In this document: in pieces, positions 6,612 through 15,313 of the stretch
How positions within the stretch are numbered: position 1 is the first letter of the stretch
Layout: every line of letters starts with the position of its first letter
NCBI GenBank assembly: GCA_021805775.1
Contig: JAJZED010000002.1
Span: 148,390-212,389, forward strand
Direction of reading: 5' to 3'
Source: a bacterium
GTDB lineage: Bacteria > Vulcanimicrobiota > Vulcanimicrobiia > Vulcanimicrobiales > Vulcanimicrobiaceae
DNA length: 64,000 nt
The notes under the pieces: generated by a model
Seen by the model: the letters and a program-made list of their open reading frames with translations, nothing else
Database searches by the model: none
What the model was told of the DNA's origin: nothing
Program-made: the position numbers and the translations under genes

Positions 6612-8300
6612 GTGGCTCACGAACGAACCGAACGAAACGGTGCTCAACTCGTGCTGGACACGTTGCTTGCAGAAGGCGTGCATACGGTCTTCGGGTATCC
6701 AGGCGGCGCGATCATGCCGCTCTACGACGCACTTTTCGGGCACGCCCTGCGGCATGTGCTCGTCCGACACGAAGCGGCGGCAGCGTTTGCGGCGGGGGGA
6801 TTCGCACGAGCCAGCGGATCCGTCGGCGTCTGCATCGCGACGTCGGGGCCCGGCGCAACGAATCTCGTTACCGGCATTGCGGATGCCATGATGGATAGCG
6901 TTCCTCTCGTTGCCATCACCGGACAAGTACGTTCGAACCTGATGGGGACCGATGCGTTCCAGGAAGCCGATGTCGTGGCGATCACCCACGCGATTACAAA
7001 GCGCAATTTCGTGGTGCGCGACGTCAACGAACTCCGGGCCACGCTGCACGCGGCGTTTCGATGCGCGCGCGGACCGCGCCCCGGGCCGGTGCTCGTCGAT
7101 ATCCCATCGGATGTGCTCAAAGCGATTTCCTCGGAGGGCGCGGACGAGCGAGTCGGCGGTTCGCTTGGCCTTCCCGTTGCTTCGGAGGCAGCGATCGCGG
7201 CGTGCATTGAATTGTTGCGCGGCGCGAGGCGGCCGGTCGCTATCGTTGGAGGCGGGGCGCGTTCGTCCAATGCGATCGACTCATACCGCGAATTCTGTCG
7301 GCGCGTTCGATTGCCGCACACTGCTACGATCAACGGCCTCGGCTGCGGAGCGCCCGGCGACCCGCTCTTTCTTGGAATGCTCGGGATGCACGGATGGAAA
7401 GCCGCAAATTTGGCGGTGGCGGGAGCCGACCTCGTGCTTGCGTTCGGCATACGTTTCGACGACCGCATCACGGGGCCGCCGAATCGCTTCGCTACGAACG
7501 CGAAGATCGTTCACGCCGATATCGACGCCAGCGAATTTGGGAAGACAGTTCGCATCGACGTCGAGTTGCACGGCGACCTTCAGGCGACGCTCGCCGCTTT
7601 GAACCGCGCGCTCGAAGGCGTAACGATACCACGTTTCGATCGCTGGGCGAACGAAGTAGCCGATTTCGGTGGTCCGCTTCCGCGCGATCGCGGAGATCGC
7701 GAACGCCTGAGCGCGACCGACGTACTCGACGCGCTGTTCGCGGCGCTTCCCGACGACGCTATCGTAACGACCGACGTAGGCCAACACCAGATGTGGTCCG
7801 CCCAACGTGCGCGACCTTCACACGCGCGAAATTTCATCACGTCGGCCGGCCTTGGCTCGATGGGCTTCGGATTCCCCGCCGGCATCGGCGCGACGTTCGC
7901 TGCAAACGGACGAACCGTCGTCGCCATCGTCGGCGATGGCGGGTTTCAGATGTCGTTACCGGAGCTTGCAACCGTGCGGCGCTACAACGTGCCGGTAAAG
8001 ATTCTGTTGATCGATAACCGCAATCTCGGCATGGTGCGCCAGTGGCAACAACTGTTTTACGATCGCCGCTACTCGGCCACCAACCTGAGCGACAACCCCG
8101 ACTTCTGTGCTATCGCGCGGGCGTATGGCGTCGAGGCATCATCCGTAGATCATACGAGCAATCTCGCCGAAGCGATGCGCCACTTCCTCGCACATTCGTC
8201 GGCAATGCTTCTGCACTGCGCGTGTTACCCGGAGGAGAACGTGTGGCCGATGGTGCCAACCGATGCCGCGATGCACGAAGCGATCGAGGCAGCCGGATGA
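6612..8300 (+). CDS. ilvB: Acetolactate synthase large subunit
   Basis: ThDP enzyme condensing pyruvate with pyruvate or 2-oxobutyrate, the first common step to valine, leucine and isoleucine. Visible features: 'VFGYPGGAIMPLYDAL' (residues ~22-37), the catalytic Glu in 'RHEAAAAFAAGGFAR', 'TSGPGATNLVTG', and the ThDP/Mg motif 'VGDGGFQMSLPELATVRRY', followed by 'NRNLGMVRQWQ'. Length 562 is typical. The GTG start at 6612 is set by GGAGGG at 6602-6607. It is the first gene after the attenuator. The following small subunit overlaps by 4 bases. Confidence 0.95.
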   Translation: MAHERTERNGAQLVLDTLLAEGVHTVFGYPGGAIMPLYDALFGHALRHVLVRHEAAAAFAAGGFARASGSVGVCIATSGPGATNLVTGIADAMMDSVPLVAITGQVRSNLMGTDAFQEADVVAITHAITKRNFVVRDVNELRATLHAAFRCARGPRPGPVLVDIPSDVLKAISSEGADERVGGSLGLPVASEAAIAACIELLRGARRPVAIVGGGARSSNAIDSYREFCRRVRLPHTATINGLGCGAPGDPLFLGMLGMHGWKAANLAVAGADLVLAFGIRFDDRITGPPNRFATNAKIVHADIDASEFGKTVRIDVELHGDLQATLAALNRALEGVTIPRFDRWANEVADFGGPLPRDRGDRERLSATDVLDALFAALPDDAIVTTDVGQHQMWSAQRARPSHARNFITSAGLGSMGFGFPAGIGATFAANGRTVVAIVGDGGFQMSLPELATVRRYNVPVKILLIDNRNLGMVRQWQQLFYDRRYSATNLSDNPDFCAIARAYGVEASSVDHTSNLAEAMRHFLAHSSAMLLHCACYPEENVWPMVPTDAAMHEAIEAAG

Positions 8301-8509
8301 TCGCGCGGCTATGCTCGAGCGACGGTCGCTTACTCGCACGAGTGATTTATCTCGCGCACCGTTTCGGATGCGCGTACACCAGCGTAGCCGGGCACGAGCT
8401 CGATGGAACGTACTCCGGGCTCTTGCACTTCAGTGGGCCCAGCGACGCACTGGCGCGCCTGTCCAAGCAAATCGACAAACTCAACCATGCCGAAAAGGAG
8501 ACTCTTTAA
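8297..8509 (+). CDS. ilvM: Short acetolactate synthase regulatory subunit (IlvM-like ACT domain)
   Basis: A 70-residue protein starting at the ATG that overlaps the ilvB stop (ATGA). The sequence '[18 protein letters not shown]' followed by a beta-rich segment and '[17 protein letters not shown]' fits a single ACT domain of the beta-alpha-beta type. It is much shorter than the ~160-residue IlvN/IlvH and similar in size to enterobacterial IlvM. Assignment rests on size, position directly after ilvB and the ACT-like pattern. The usual small-subunit residues cannot be verified by eye, so gene symbol is by analogy. Confidence 0.7.
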   Translation: MIARLCSSDGRLLARVIYLAHRFGCAYTSVAGHELDGTYSGLLHFSGPSDALARLSKQIDKLNHAEKETL

Positions 8510-8510
8510 C

Positions 8511-9530
8511 GTGGACGTGTATTACGACGGCGCGACGACTTTGCGCCTCATCACTGGAAAGACCGTTGCAATTATCGGATACGGCAGCCAGGGGCGGGCT
8601 CACGCGCTCAATCTTCAAGACTCCGGATGCGACGTCGTCGTTGGGCTGCGGGCGCAATCGACGTCGGCCCAACGGGCGGCGGACGACGGGCTACCATATA
8701 CGAGCATCGAGAAGGCAACCGCACGAGCCGATGTCGTGATGCTGCTCGCGCCGGATGAGGAGCAACCCGCACTCTACCTTCGCTCCGTTTACGAACATCT
8801 GCGTCCGGGCGCCTATCTCGCATTTGCCCACGGGTTTGCGATCCACTTCGGTACGATCGTCCCAGCTAAAGACGTCAACGTATTCATGGTTGCACCGAAG
8901 AGCCCCGGGCGACTCGTGCGCTCGGAGTACGAGAGGGGGCGCGGCGTACCTTGCCTTATCGCAGTGCATCAAGATCCGACAGGAGATACACGCGACGTCG
9001 CGCTTGCATACGCAAGTGCGATCGGCGGCGGCCGCGCCGGCATCTTGGAGACGACCTTTAAAGACGAGACCGAGACCGATCTTTTCGGCGAACAGGCGGT
9101 GTTGTGCGGCGGCGTCTCCGCACTCGTAACGGCTGGATTCGAAACGTTGGTTGAAGGTGGGTATGCGCCCGAGATGGCTTACTTCGAATGCTTGCACGAG
9201 CTAAAGCTTATCGTCGATCTCATGTACGAGCGGGGTATCGACGGTATGCGACAAGGAATTAGCAATACGGCTGAATTCGGCGACTACACGCGCGGGCCGC
9301 GCGTGGTTGGCGCCGCAGCGAAAGAGGCGATGCGCGAAGTGCTCAAACAGATTCAGGATGGATCGTTTGCACGCGAATGGATGCACGAGCATGCGGCCGG
9401 CATGCCGTACTTCGAGGAGAGTCGGCGAACCGCGCAAGCTCATCCGATCGAAGCGGTTGGAACGCGTCTGCGCGGCCTGATGCCATGGCTCGCGCCGGCC
9501 GAAGACGAGCTGAAGTTTCGAGTATGCTGA
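8511..9530 (+). CDS. ilvC: Ketol-acid reductoisomerase (class I)
   Basis: Isomerises and reduces acetolactate with NADPH. Rossmann motif '[20 protein letters not shown]'; phosphate-binding loop 'GLRAQSTS'; '[20 protein letters not shown]'; metal ligands in '[18 protein letters not shown]'; and '[17 protein letters not shown]'. The GTG start at 8511 gives 339 residues, the class I length. It has AGGAG about 10 bases upstream; the frame stays open back to 8403 but that part is inside ilvM. Ends overlapping the ilvA start. Confidence 0.95.
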   Translation: MDVYYDGATTLRLITGKTVAIIGYGSQGRAHALNLQDSGCDVVVGLRAQSTSAQRAADDGLPYTSIEKATARADVVMLLAPDEEQPALYLRSVYEHLRPGAYLAFAHGFAIHFGTIVPAKDVNVFMVAPKSPGRLVRSEYERGRGVPCLIAVHQDPTGDTRDVALAYASAIGGGRAGILETTFKDETETDLFGEQAVLCGGVSALVTAGFETLVEGGYAPEMAYFECLHELKLIVDLMYERGIDGMRQGISNTAEFGDYTRGPRVVGAAAKEAMREVLKQIQDGSFAREWMHEHAAGMPYFEESRRTAQAHPIEAVGTRLRGLMPWLAPAEDELKFRVC

Positions 9531-10693
9531 CGTACCGGACATCGAGTGCGATGCGAGAGTACGTCGACTGCACGCCGACACTACGTTCGCCGTCGCTCTC
9601 CGCCCTTACCGGCGCAGACGTCTACCTCAAATACGAGAATCAACAACGTACTGGGTCGTTCAAAGTGCGCGGCGCGTACAACAAACTTCGTTTGCTCGGA
9701 GCGCACGAACGAACTCGCGGCGTGATCGCCGCTTCGGCCGGCAATCACGCGCAGGGCATTGCCTATTGCGCCGGGCGCTTGAACATCGCGACTACGATCG
9801 TGATGCCAAATTCAACCCCACTGACGAAAGTGCGCGGCACCGAAGAGCTCGGCGCGACGGTTGTCCTTTCGGGCGAGACGATCGCCGATTCGCTCCGAAC
9901 TGCGCTGACGCTAGCGAAATCGAACGGGATGACATTCGTGCATCCATACGACGACGCAGACGTGATCGCGGGGCAAGGGACCATCGCATCGGAAATGCTC
10001 GAATCGTTCCCCGATCTCGAGGTACTGCTCGTTCCCGTTGGTGGCGGTGGCTTGGTAGCCGGCATTGCGCTGGCAGCGAAGCACCTGGCGCCGGGAATCG
10101 ACATCGTGGGCGTGCAGAGCGAGGCGCGAGCGACGCGCATGACGGTCGCCGAGGGAATCGGCGTCGCCGAGTTGGGCGCATTGCCGCGTCTCATCATCGC
10201 AGAACGCGGCGTCAACCTCGTGAGCGTGAACGAGGTACAGATCGAAAGCGCGATGGCCTATGCGCTCGAGTGCCTGCACACCGTCGTAGAAGGTGCGGGA
10301 GCCGCTCCGGTTGCAGCGCTGCTCGCGCACCCGGATCGATTGCGCGGAAAGCGCGTGGGCATCGTACTCTCCGGGGGAAATGTCGATACGGCCTTACTCA
10401 CGGCGGTTGCCGCACAGGCGCGGCTGCTGGCGGGTAACGTCGTGCGCGCACGCGTGCAAATCGACGACGTACCGGGAAATCTGGCGCGCGTGGCCGCTAT
10501 CATCGCGGCGCACAAAGGCAATATCCTCGAAGTCACACATCAACGCGTGCTGCGAGATCTCCCGGCAAAATGCGTGGCGCTCGACATCACGATCGACTTG
10601 CGATCTCCAATGCTCTTCGAGAGTATGACGAGCGCCCTTCGGCTTGCCGACTTTCCCACCGCACAACTTGCCATGGAGGCCCTCCGTGCCTGA
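9524..10693 (+). CDS. ilvA: Threonine ammonia-lyase with C-terminal ACT domain
   Basis: PLP enzyme converting threonine to 2-oxobutyrate, the entry to isoleucine. The PLP lysine is in '[15 protein letters not shown]' near residue 45; '[17 protein letters not shown]' and '[11 protein letters not shown]' follow. Residues ~315-389 ('[18 protein letters not shown]' onward) form an ACT-like regulatory domain, giving the ~400-residue form rather than the 510-residue two-ACT enzyme. ATG 9524 overlaps the ilvC stop; a second in-frame ATG is at 9551. Overlaps ilvD by 8 bases. Confidence 0.92.
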   Translation: MLTYRTSSAMREYVDCTPTLRSPSLSALTGADVYLKYENQQRTGSFKVRGAYNKLRLLGAHERTRGVIAASAGNHAQGIAYCAGRLNIATTIVMPNSTPLTKVRGTEELGATVVLSGETIADSLRTALTLAKSNGMTFVHPYDDADVIAGQGTIASEMLESFPDLEVLLVPVGGGGLVAGIALAAKHLAPGIDIVGVQSEARATRMTVAEGIGVAELGALPRLIIAERGVNLVSVNEVQIESAMAYALECLHTVVEGAGAAPVAALLAHPDRLRGKRVGIVLSGGNVDTALLTAVAAQARLLAGNVVRARVQIDDVPGNLARVAAIIAAHKGNILEVTHQRVLRDLPAKCVALDITIDLRSPMLFESMTSALRLADFPTAQLAMEALRA

Positions 10694-12374
10694 GCCATTC
10701 AACCACCGCAGTCGCGTCGTGACCCAAGGCCGGGAGCGCGCGCCCGCTCGCGCGATGTTCAAAGGCATCGGATTCACCGATGACGACCTGAACAAGCCGC
10801 TCGTCGGCATCGCGAACACCTGGACCGAAACGATGCCGTGTGGTTTCCATCTGCGCGCGTTGGCCGAACACGTGAAAGCTGGCGTCCGCGCGGCGGGCGG
10901 AACGCCGATGGAATTCAACACGATCGCGATCAGCGACGGAATAACGATGGGCACCGAAGGCATGAAGGCGTCGCTCGTGTCGCGCGAGGTGATCGCCGAT
11001 TCGATCGAACTCTGCGGACGCGGCTATCTCTTCGACGCAATGATTTCGCTAGTTGGCTGCGACAAGACGATTCCCGGTGCGGCGATGGCCGCCGTGCGTT
11101 TGAACATCCCGCACGTCGTGCTCTACGGCGGCCCGATCGCGCCCGGTCGGCTCGACGGCGTCGATCTTACCATCGTCGATGTTTTCGAAGCAGTCGGTGC
11201 GAACGCGGCTGGCGCCATCGACGATGCGCAACTAAAGCGCGTCGAAGACAACGCGTGCCCCGGCGCCGGCGCATGCGGCGGCCAGTACACCGCCAACACG
11301 ATGGCGATGGCGCTCGAGATGCTCGGGCTATCGCCACTTGGAAGTTCCAGCATCGGCGCGACCGATATGCGCCGCGTGCAAGTGGCGCACGATGCGGGTG
11401 CGCTCGCGATGGATATGTTGCGACGCGACGTACTTCCGAGGTCGCTGCTCACGCGCGAAGCATTCGAAAATGCAATCGCGCTGGTTACCGGCACGGGAGG
11501 CTCGACGAATGCCGTGCTCCATCTGATTGCGATTGCGCGCGAAGCCGGCGTTCCGCTCGATCTACAGGATTTCGATCGCATCAGCCGACGCACGCCCGTG
11601 ATTGCCGATCTGCGCCCCGGCGGAAAGTACGTCGCGCTCGACGTCGATCGCGCGGGCGGAACGGCGCTTATCATCCAGCGCCTCGTCGAAGCGAATCTCG
11701 CTCACGCCGGAACGACGACGATGACGGGCGCGTCGCTCGGCCACGCCGTTTCTGCGGCGATTGAAACGGCAGAACAGCAAGTGATTTCGACGGTCGACGC
11801 GCCCTTCAAGCCACACGGCGGAATCGCGGTACTTCATGGTAACGTCGCCCCTGGGGGCGCCGTGCTGAAGTTCGCGGGTTTCGCGCGCACCTCGCATGCC
11901 GGGCCGGCGCGCGTGTTCGACTGCGAGGAAGATGCGATGCGCGCAATCGTTGAGGGCCGCATCAATCGCGGCGACGTGCTCGTGATTCGCTACGAGGGAC
12001 CGAAAGGCGGCCCCGGCATGCGCGAGATGCTGGGCGTTACCAGTGCGATCTTCGGCGCGGGTCTCGGTGAAGACGTCGCGCTAGTAACCGATGGACGGTT
12101 CAGCGGCGGCACGCGAGGGTTGATGATCGGACACGTCGCCCCCGAAGCGGCCGTTGGCGGCCCCATTGCGGCACTACGTGACGGCGACAAGATCACCATC
12201 GACATCGAATCGCGCCGTATCGACGTCGCCCTCGGAGAATCGGAGGTGCGGCTTCGTTTGCAGAGCTGGTCCGCGCCCGAGCCAAAATACGCCACTGGAG
12301 TGTTTGCAAAATACGTGGCCCTCGTTACCTGCGCAACGGACGGCGCAATCACCGCCACGAAGGGCCTATTATGA
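10686..12374 (+). CDS. ilvD: Dihydroxy-acid dehydratase
   Basis: Iron-sulfur dehydratase, third step of valine/isoleucine synthesis. Cluster and active-site motifs are '[16 protein letters not shown]', '[17 protein letters not shown]' and '[16 protein letters not shown]'. Length 562 from GTG 10686; GGAGG lies at 10674-10679. Overlaps the ilvA stop by 8 bases and the ilvE remnant start by 4 bases. Confidence 0.95.
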   Translation: MPEPFNHRSRVVTQGRERAPARAMFKGIGFTDDDLNKPLVGIANTWTETMPCGFHLRALAEHVKAGVRAAGGTPMEFNTIAISDGITMGTEGMKASLVSREVIADSIELCGRGYLFDAMISLVGCDKTIPGAAMAAVRLNIPHVVLYGGPIAPGRLDGVDLTIVDVFEAVGANAAGAIDDAQLKRVEDNACPGAGACGGQYTANTMAMALEMLGLSPLGSSSIGATDMRRVQVAHDAGALAMDMLRRDVLPRSLLTREAFENAIALVTGTGGSTNAVLHLIAIAREAGVPLDLQDFDRISRRTPVIADLRPGGKYVALDVDRAGGTALIIQRLVEANLAHAGTTTMTGASLGHAVSAAIETAEQQVISTVDAPFKPHGGIAVLHGNVAPGGAVLKFAGFARTSHAGPARVFDCEEDAMRAIVEGRINRGDVLVIRYEGPKGGPGMREMLGVTSAIFGAGLGEDVALVTDGRFSGGTRGLMIGHVAPEAAVGGPIAALRDGDKITIDIESRRIDVALGESEVRLRLQSWSAPEPKYATGVFAKYVALVTCATDGAITATKGLL

Positions 12375-12697
12375 TTCAAGCCCTCTCAAAAGAGTACGTT
12401 TGGCTCGACGGTGCGATTCACGCTACCGACGTGGTCGCTATTGGGCCGATGACGCACGCGCTCCACTATGGTTCCGCTGTATTTAAGGGGACCCGCGCCT
12501 ACGAAACGCCCAAGGGCTCGGCGATTTTTCGCTTGTGCGACCGCATCGAGCGTTTCTTTCGCTCCTCCGACGTGTATGGCCCGAACGCTCAGTTCTCGCA
12601 CGATGATGCTGTCATGGCCTACCCTTTCGGGGAGGCTAGGGTAAGATTTTTATCCGGCGCGATTCGCCGCCTTGACGGATCGAGATGCATGGGGTAA
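12371..12697 (+). pseudogene. ilvE: Truncated branched-chain aminotransferase
   Basis: Starts at ATG 12371 overlapping the ilvD stop. The first ~78 residues match the N-terminus of fold-type IV aminotransferases: 'MTHALHYGSAVFKGTRAYET' and 'AIFRLCDRIERFF'. Homology stops near 12610, exactly where repeat copy B begins. The last ~30 residues are translated repeat, ending at a TAA (12695-12697) that overlaps the -10 of the next promoter. The PLP lysine and ~220 residues are missing, so it cannot be active. An intact aminotransferase must be elsewhere in the genome. Confidence 0.85.
12602..12677 (+). repeat. Imperfect repeat, copy B, breaking ilvE
   Basis: Contiguous 76-base stretch matching copy A (6321-6431) in the same orientation. 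Shared blocks include CCTTTCGGGGAGGCTAGG, then TAA-A/G-ATTTTTAT and CGGCGCGA. It begins where ilvE homology ends and runs up to the -35 hexamer of the hom-met leader promoter. Same orientation and ~6.3 kb spacing mean the two copies flank the whole ilv operon as direct repeats. Confidence 0.78.
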
Positions 12698-12700
12698 TAT
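12672..12700 (+). promoter_or_regulatory. Promoter of the hom-met leader and operon
   Basis: -35 TTGACG (12672-12677), 17-base spacer, -10 TAATAT (12695-12700), close to the sigma-70 consensus. The leader-peptide ATG (12708) is 7 bases after the -10, implying a leaderless transcript. Confidence 0.75.
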
Positions 12701-12707
12701 GCACGCC

Positions 12708-12788
12708 ATGATCTCGTTCGCATCGCGAATGTCCACTTGCTGTTCCGCCAAGCGCGCGACGGCAAGGTTGCCATTTGCGATGACGTAG
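12708..12788 (+). CDS. hom-met leader peptide (attenuator ORF with Cys-Cys)
   Basis: 26 codons from ATG 12708 to TAG 12786-12788, exactly the length of the ilv leader. It starts 'MISFASRMSTCC'; the ilv leader starts 'MLKFAR', so the two share M-x-x-F-A. Residues 8-12 are Met-Ser-Thr-Cys-Cys, codons that would sense charged Met/Cys tRNA before hom-metY-metX. GCGACGG at 12756-12762, 12 bases after the Cys pair, is complementary to CCGTCGC in the 5' arm of the terminator and could form an antiterminator. Coding status is inferred from architecture. Cysteine-responsive leaderless leader ORFs are known in mycobacteria. Confidence 0.62.
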   Translation: MISFASRMSTCCSAKRATARLPFAMT

Positions 12789-12817
12789 AGCGCTCGACGC
12801 TCACCATCGAAGTAGGC

Positions 12818-12848
12818 GCCCCCGTCGCAGCAGCGACGGGGGCTTTTT
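12818..12848 (+). terminator. Attenuator terminator ahead of hom
   Basis: Perfect 11-bp stem: GCCCCCGTCGC (12818-12828), loop AGCA, GCGACGGGGGC (12833-12843), followed by five T. It lies within the leader, 45 bases before hom. Its 5' arm is complementary to 12756-12762 in the leader ORF, giving mutually exclusive pairing. Confidence 0.88.
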
Positions 12849-12892
12849 CATCTCCTTACGTCGCTTTCCTCATCTCACCAGGAGGCAGACCC

Positions 12893-14002
12893 ATGCAGGC
12901 ATCAATCGGAATCGGAATACTCGGCTGCGGCGTCGTCGGCGGCGGCGTCGCTCAACGCTTGCTTCTCGGCGAGCCACGCGTCCACGGCATCGCGCACACC
13001 CTCCATGCCATCGCCGTACGCTCGCTTACCTCGGTGCGGGCCGACGGCATCCCGCGGTCGTTACTGATCGATTCGGCGAACGCGTTACTCGCCGATCGGC
13101 GAATCGACCTCATCGTGGAAACGATGGGCGGCACGACGCTCGCCGCTGAATTCGTCGAACGCGCCCTCGAACGCGGCGCTCATGTCGTGACCGCGAACAA
13201 AGCGTTGATCGGCTCGCAGGGCCCGCGACTTCACGCGCTCGCCGCCCGGCGTGGTCTGAGCTTACGGTACGAAGCCGCCGTCGGCGGAGCACTCCCGATC
13301 GTGCGGACGATCGACGCGGCGCTCGCGGGCGACCCTATCGCGAGCTTCGTCGGTGTGCTCAACGGCACGTGCAACGTAATTCTCGGCGCGATGGAGCAAG
13401 GCGGGAGTTTCGAGGAGGCACTCGCCGACGCGCAGCGCGCCGGCTATGCCGAAGCCGAACCAAGCGAAGACATCGACGGTCTCGACACCGCCCATAAACT
13501 CGCAATTCTCGTCCAGCGCGCGTTCGGTGCTGCGGCGATTACCCCGCGCCTGCGATATCGCGGCATCCGCGGCATCGATGGCGAGGCGTTGCGTCGCTAT
13601 AGCAAGCGAGGCTATCGCATGAAACTCCTCGCCGTCGCACGGCGCGACGCGGAGGGAATCGCCGCCGAGGTTGCGCCGGCGCTCGTCCGTCGCGATCACC
13701 CGCTCGGCGCGCTCGAAGGCGCGCAGAACGGCATCCTCATCCACGCACGCGACGCCGGCGAGCTCTACCTACGCGGCGTCGGCGCCGGCCGAACGGCGAC
13801 ATCGAGCGCGATCCTCGGCGATATTGCCGACGTATTGCGCAGCATCGTCGCTCGTACGCAACGCAACGACCTCCTCGATGAATTCACGCCGATCCTCGAC
13901 ATTCGGTCGATTTTTCCCGACGCACTCGCCATCTGGAACGATGGCTTCCTCACATCTCCGGCGACGCAGCTCGATGCTGCGCACTCATCGTCGGCACGTT
14001 AA
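12893..14002 (+). CDS. hom: Homoserine dehydrogenase (short form)
   Basis: NAD(P)H-dependent reduction of aspartate semialdehyde to homoserine. Rossmann loop 'GILGCGVVGGGVAQRLL' at residues ~7-23; 'ERGAHVVTANKALIG' and 'LNGTCNVIL'; substrate-site 'AEAEPSEDIDGLDTAHKL'. At 369 residues it lacks the C-terminal ACT domain of the ~430-residue feedback-inhibited form. Start ATG 12893 is set by AGGAGG at 12880-12885; the open frame upstream to 12737 is leader/terminator sequence. First gene of hom-metY-metX. Confidence 0.93.
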   Translation: MQASIGIGILGCGVVGGGVAQRLLLGEPRVHGIAHTLHAIAVRSLTSVRADGIPRSLLIDSANALLADRRIDLIVETMGGTTLAAEFVERALERGAHVVTANKALIGSQGPRLHALAARRGLSLRYEAAVGGALPIVRTIDAALAGDPIASFVGVLNGTCNVILGAMEQGGSFEEALADAQRAGYAEAEPSEDIDGLDTAHKLAILVQRAFGAAAITPRLRYRGIRGIDGEALRRYSKRGYRMKLLAVARRDAEGIAAEVAPALVRRDHPLGALEGAQNGILIHARDAGELYLRGVGAGRTATSSAILGDIADVLRSIVARTQRNDLLDEFTPILDIRSIFPDALAIWNDGFLTSPATQLDAAHSSSAR

Positions 14003-14017
14003 AGAAAGGACCAACTC

Positions 14018-15313
14018 ATGTCCGTCACGACCCTCGAGGCCCGATCTCAAGGCCTCAATACTCGCGCACTCCATGCCGCCTTCGACGGCGACCCAACCAC
14101 CAAATCGCGCGCGCTTCCGATCTATCAGACCACCTCGTATCGTTTCGACGATTCCGCGCACGCGGGGCGGCTCTTCGGGCTCGAAGAGTTCGGCAATATT
14201 TACACCCGGATCAATAACCCCACCACCGACGTTCTCGAAAAACGTATCGCCGATCTCGAAGGCGGCGTCGGTGCGCTCGCCGTCGCCAGCGGCCAAGCCG
14301 CCGCGATCTACGCCATCCTCAACCTCGCCGGAGCCGGCGATCATATCGTTAGCTCGGCATCGCTCTACGGCGGCACCTATAATGCGTTCGCGCACACGCT
14401 GCGTCGCTTCGGTATCGACGTCTCGCTCGTCGATTTCTCCGATCTCGCCGCTATCGAAGCCGCAATTCGACCGACGACCAAAGCGCTCTATGCCGAGAGC
14501 ATCGGCAACCCGCGGCTCGACGTGCTCGATATCGAGGCTGTCGCCTCGCTCGCGCATCGCCACTCGCTGCCCGCGATTGTCGATAACACCTTGGCCACAC
14601 CATATCTTCTTCGCCCGATCGAACACGGCGCCGATATCGTCATCCATTCGGCGACGAAATTTATCGGCGGGCACGGCGTCGCCATCGGCGGGCTCGTCGT
14701 CGACGGCGGGCGCTTCGACTGGTCGGCGAGCTCGCGCCACCGGGAGTTCACCACCCCCGATCCCACGTATAACAATATCGAGTACGCCGCCGCGTTCGGT
14801 CCGGCAGCCTATATCGTAAAGGCGCGCGTGCAATTGCTGCGCGATATCGGAGCCGCGCTCTCACCCTTTAATGCGTGGTTACTGCTTCAGGGGCTCGAGA
14901 CGTTGGGCGTGCGGATCGAACGGCACGTCTCCAACGCAACGAAGGTCGCCGAGTACCTTGCCGAGCATCCGCGCGTTGCATCGGTGCGCTACCCGGGGCT
15001 TGCCGCCGATCGCGAACACCAACGCGCGCAACGCTACCTGCCCAACGGGGCGGGTGCGATCGTCACCTTCAACGTTCGTGGCGACGAAAGCGCAGCGCGC
15101 GCAACGATCGACCGCCTGCGGCTCTTCTCGTTACTCGCCAACGTCGGCGATGCGAAATCGCTCGCGATCCATCCCGCCTCGACGACGCACCGGCAGCTAA
15201 CGGCGAACGAACGGCTGGCAAGCGGCGTCGATGAGAGTACGATCCGGCTCTCGGTCGGCATCGAAGATAGCGAAGATCTCATCGCCGATCTCGCTAACGC
15301 GTTGGGATCGTGA
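14018..15313 (+). CDS. metY: O-acetylhomoserine sulfhydrylase
   Basis: Cys/Met-metabolism PLP family, direct sulfhydrylation of O-acetylhomoserine to homocysteine. N-terminal 'GLNTRALHAAFDGDPTTKSR', 'IYTRINNPTTDVLEKRIA', and the PLP lysine in 'IHSATKFIGGHGVAIGG' near residue 207. Length 431 fits MetY rather than the ~385-residue cystathionine enzymes. It lies 15 bases after hom and is followed by overlapping metX. Confidence 0.92.
   Translation: MSVTTLEARSQGLNTRALHAAFDGDPTTKSRALPIYQTTSYRFDDSAHAGRLFGLEEFGNIYTRINNPTTDVLEKRIADLEGGVGALAVASGQAAAIYAILNLAGAGDHIVSSASLYGGTYNAFAHTLRRFGIDVSLVDFSDLAAIEAAIRPTTKALYAESIGNPRLDVLDIEAVASLAHRHSLPAIVDNTLATPYLLRPIEHGADIVIHSATKFIGGHGVAIGGLVVDGGRFDWSASSRHREFTTPDPTYNNIEYAAAFGPAAYIVKARVQLLRDIGAALSPFNAWLLLQGLETLGVRIERHVSNATKVAEYLAEHPRVASVRYPGLAADREHQRAQRYLPNGAGAIVTFNVRGDESAARATIDRLRLFSLLANVGDAKSLAIHPASTTHRQLTANERLASGVDESTIRLSVGIEDSEDLIADLANALGS

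Noticed and set aside
10838-11764. 308-residue plus-strand frame inside ilvD
   Set aside because: Alternate frame of ilvD, extremely Arg-rich, no start signal; the ilvD frame is certain.
12700-12892. SAM riboswitch upstream of hom-metY-metX
   Set aside because: No SAM-I, SAM-II or SAM-IV core could be recognised; leader ORF plus terminator explains the region better.
13671-14819. 382-residue plus-strand frame across hom and metY
   Set aside because: Ser/Arg/Pro-rich shadow of two conserved genes in another frame.
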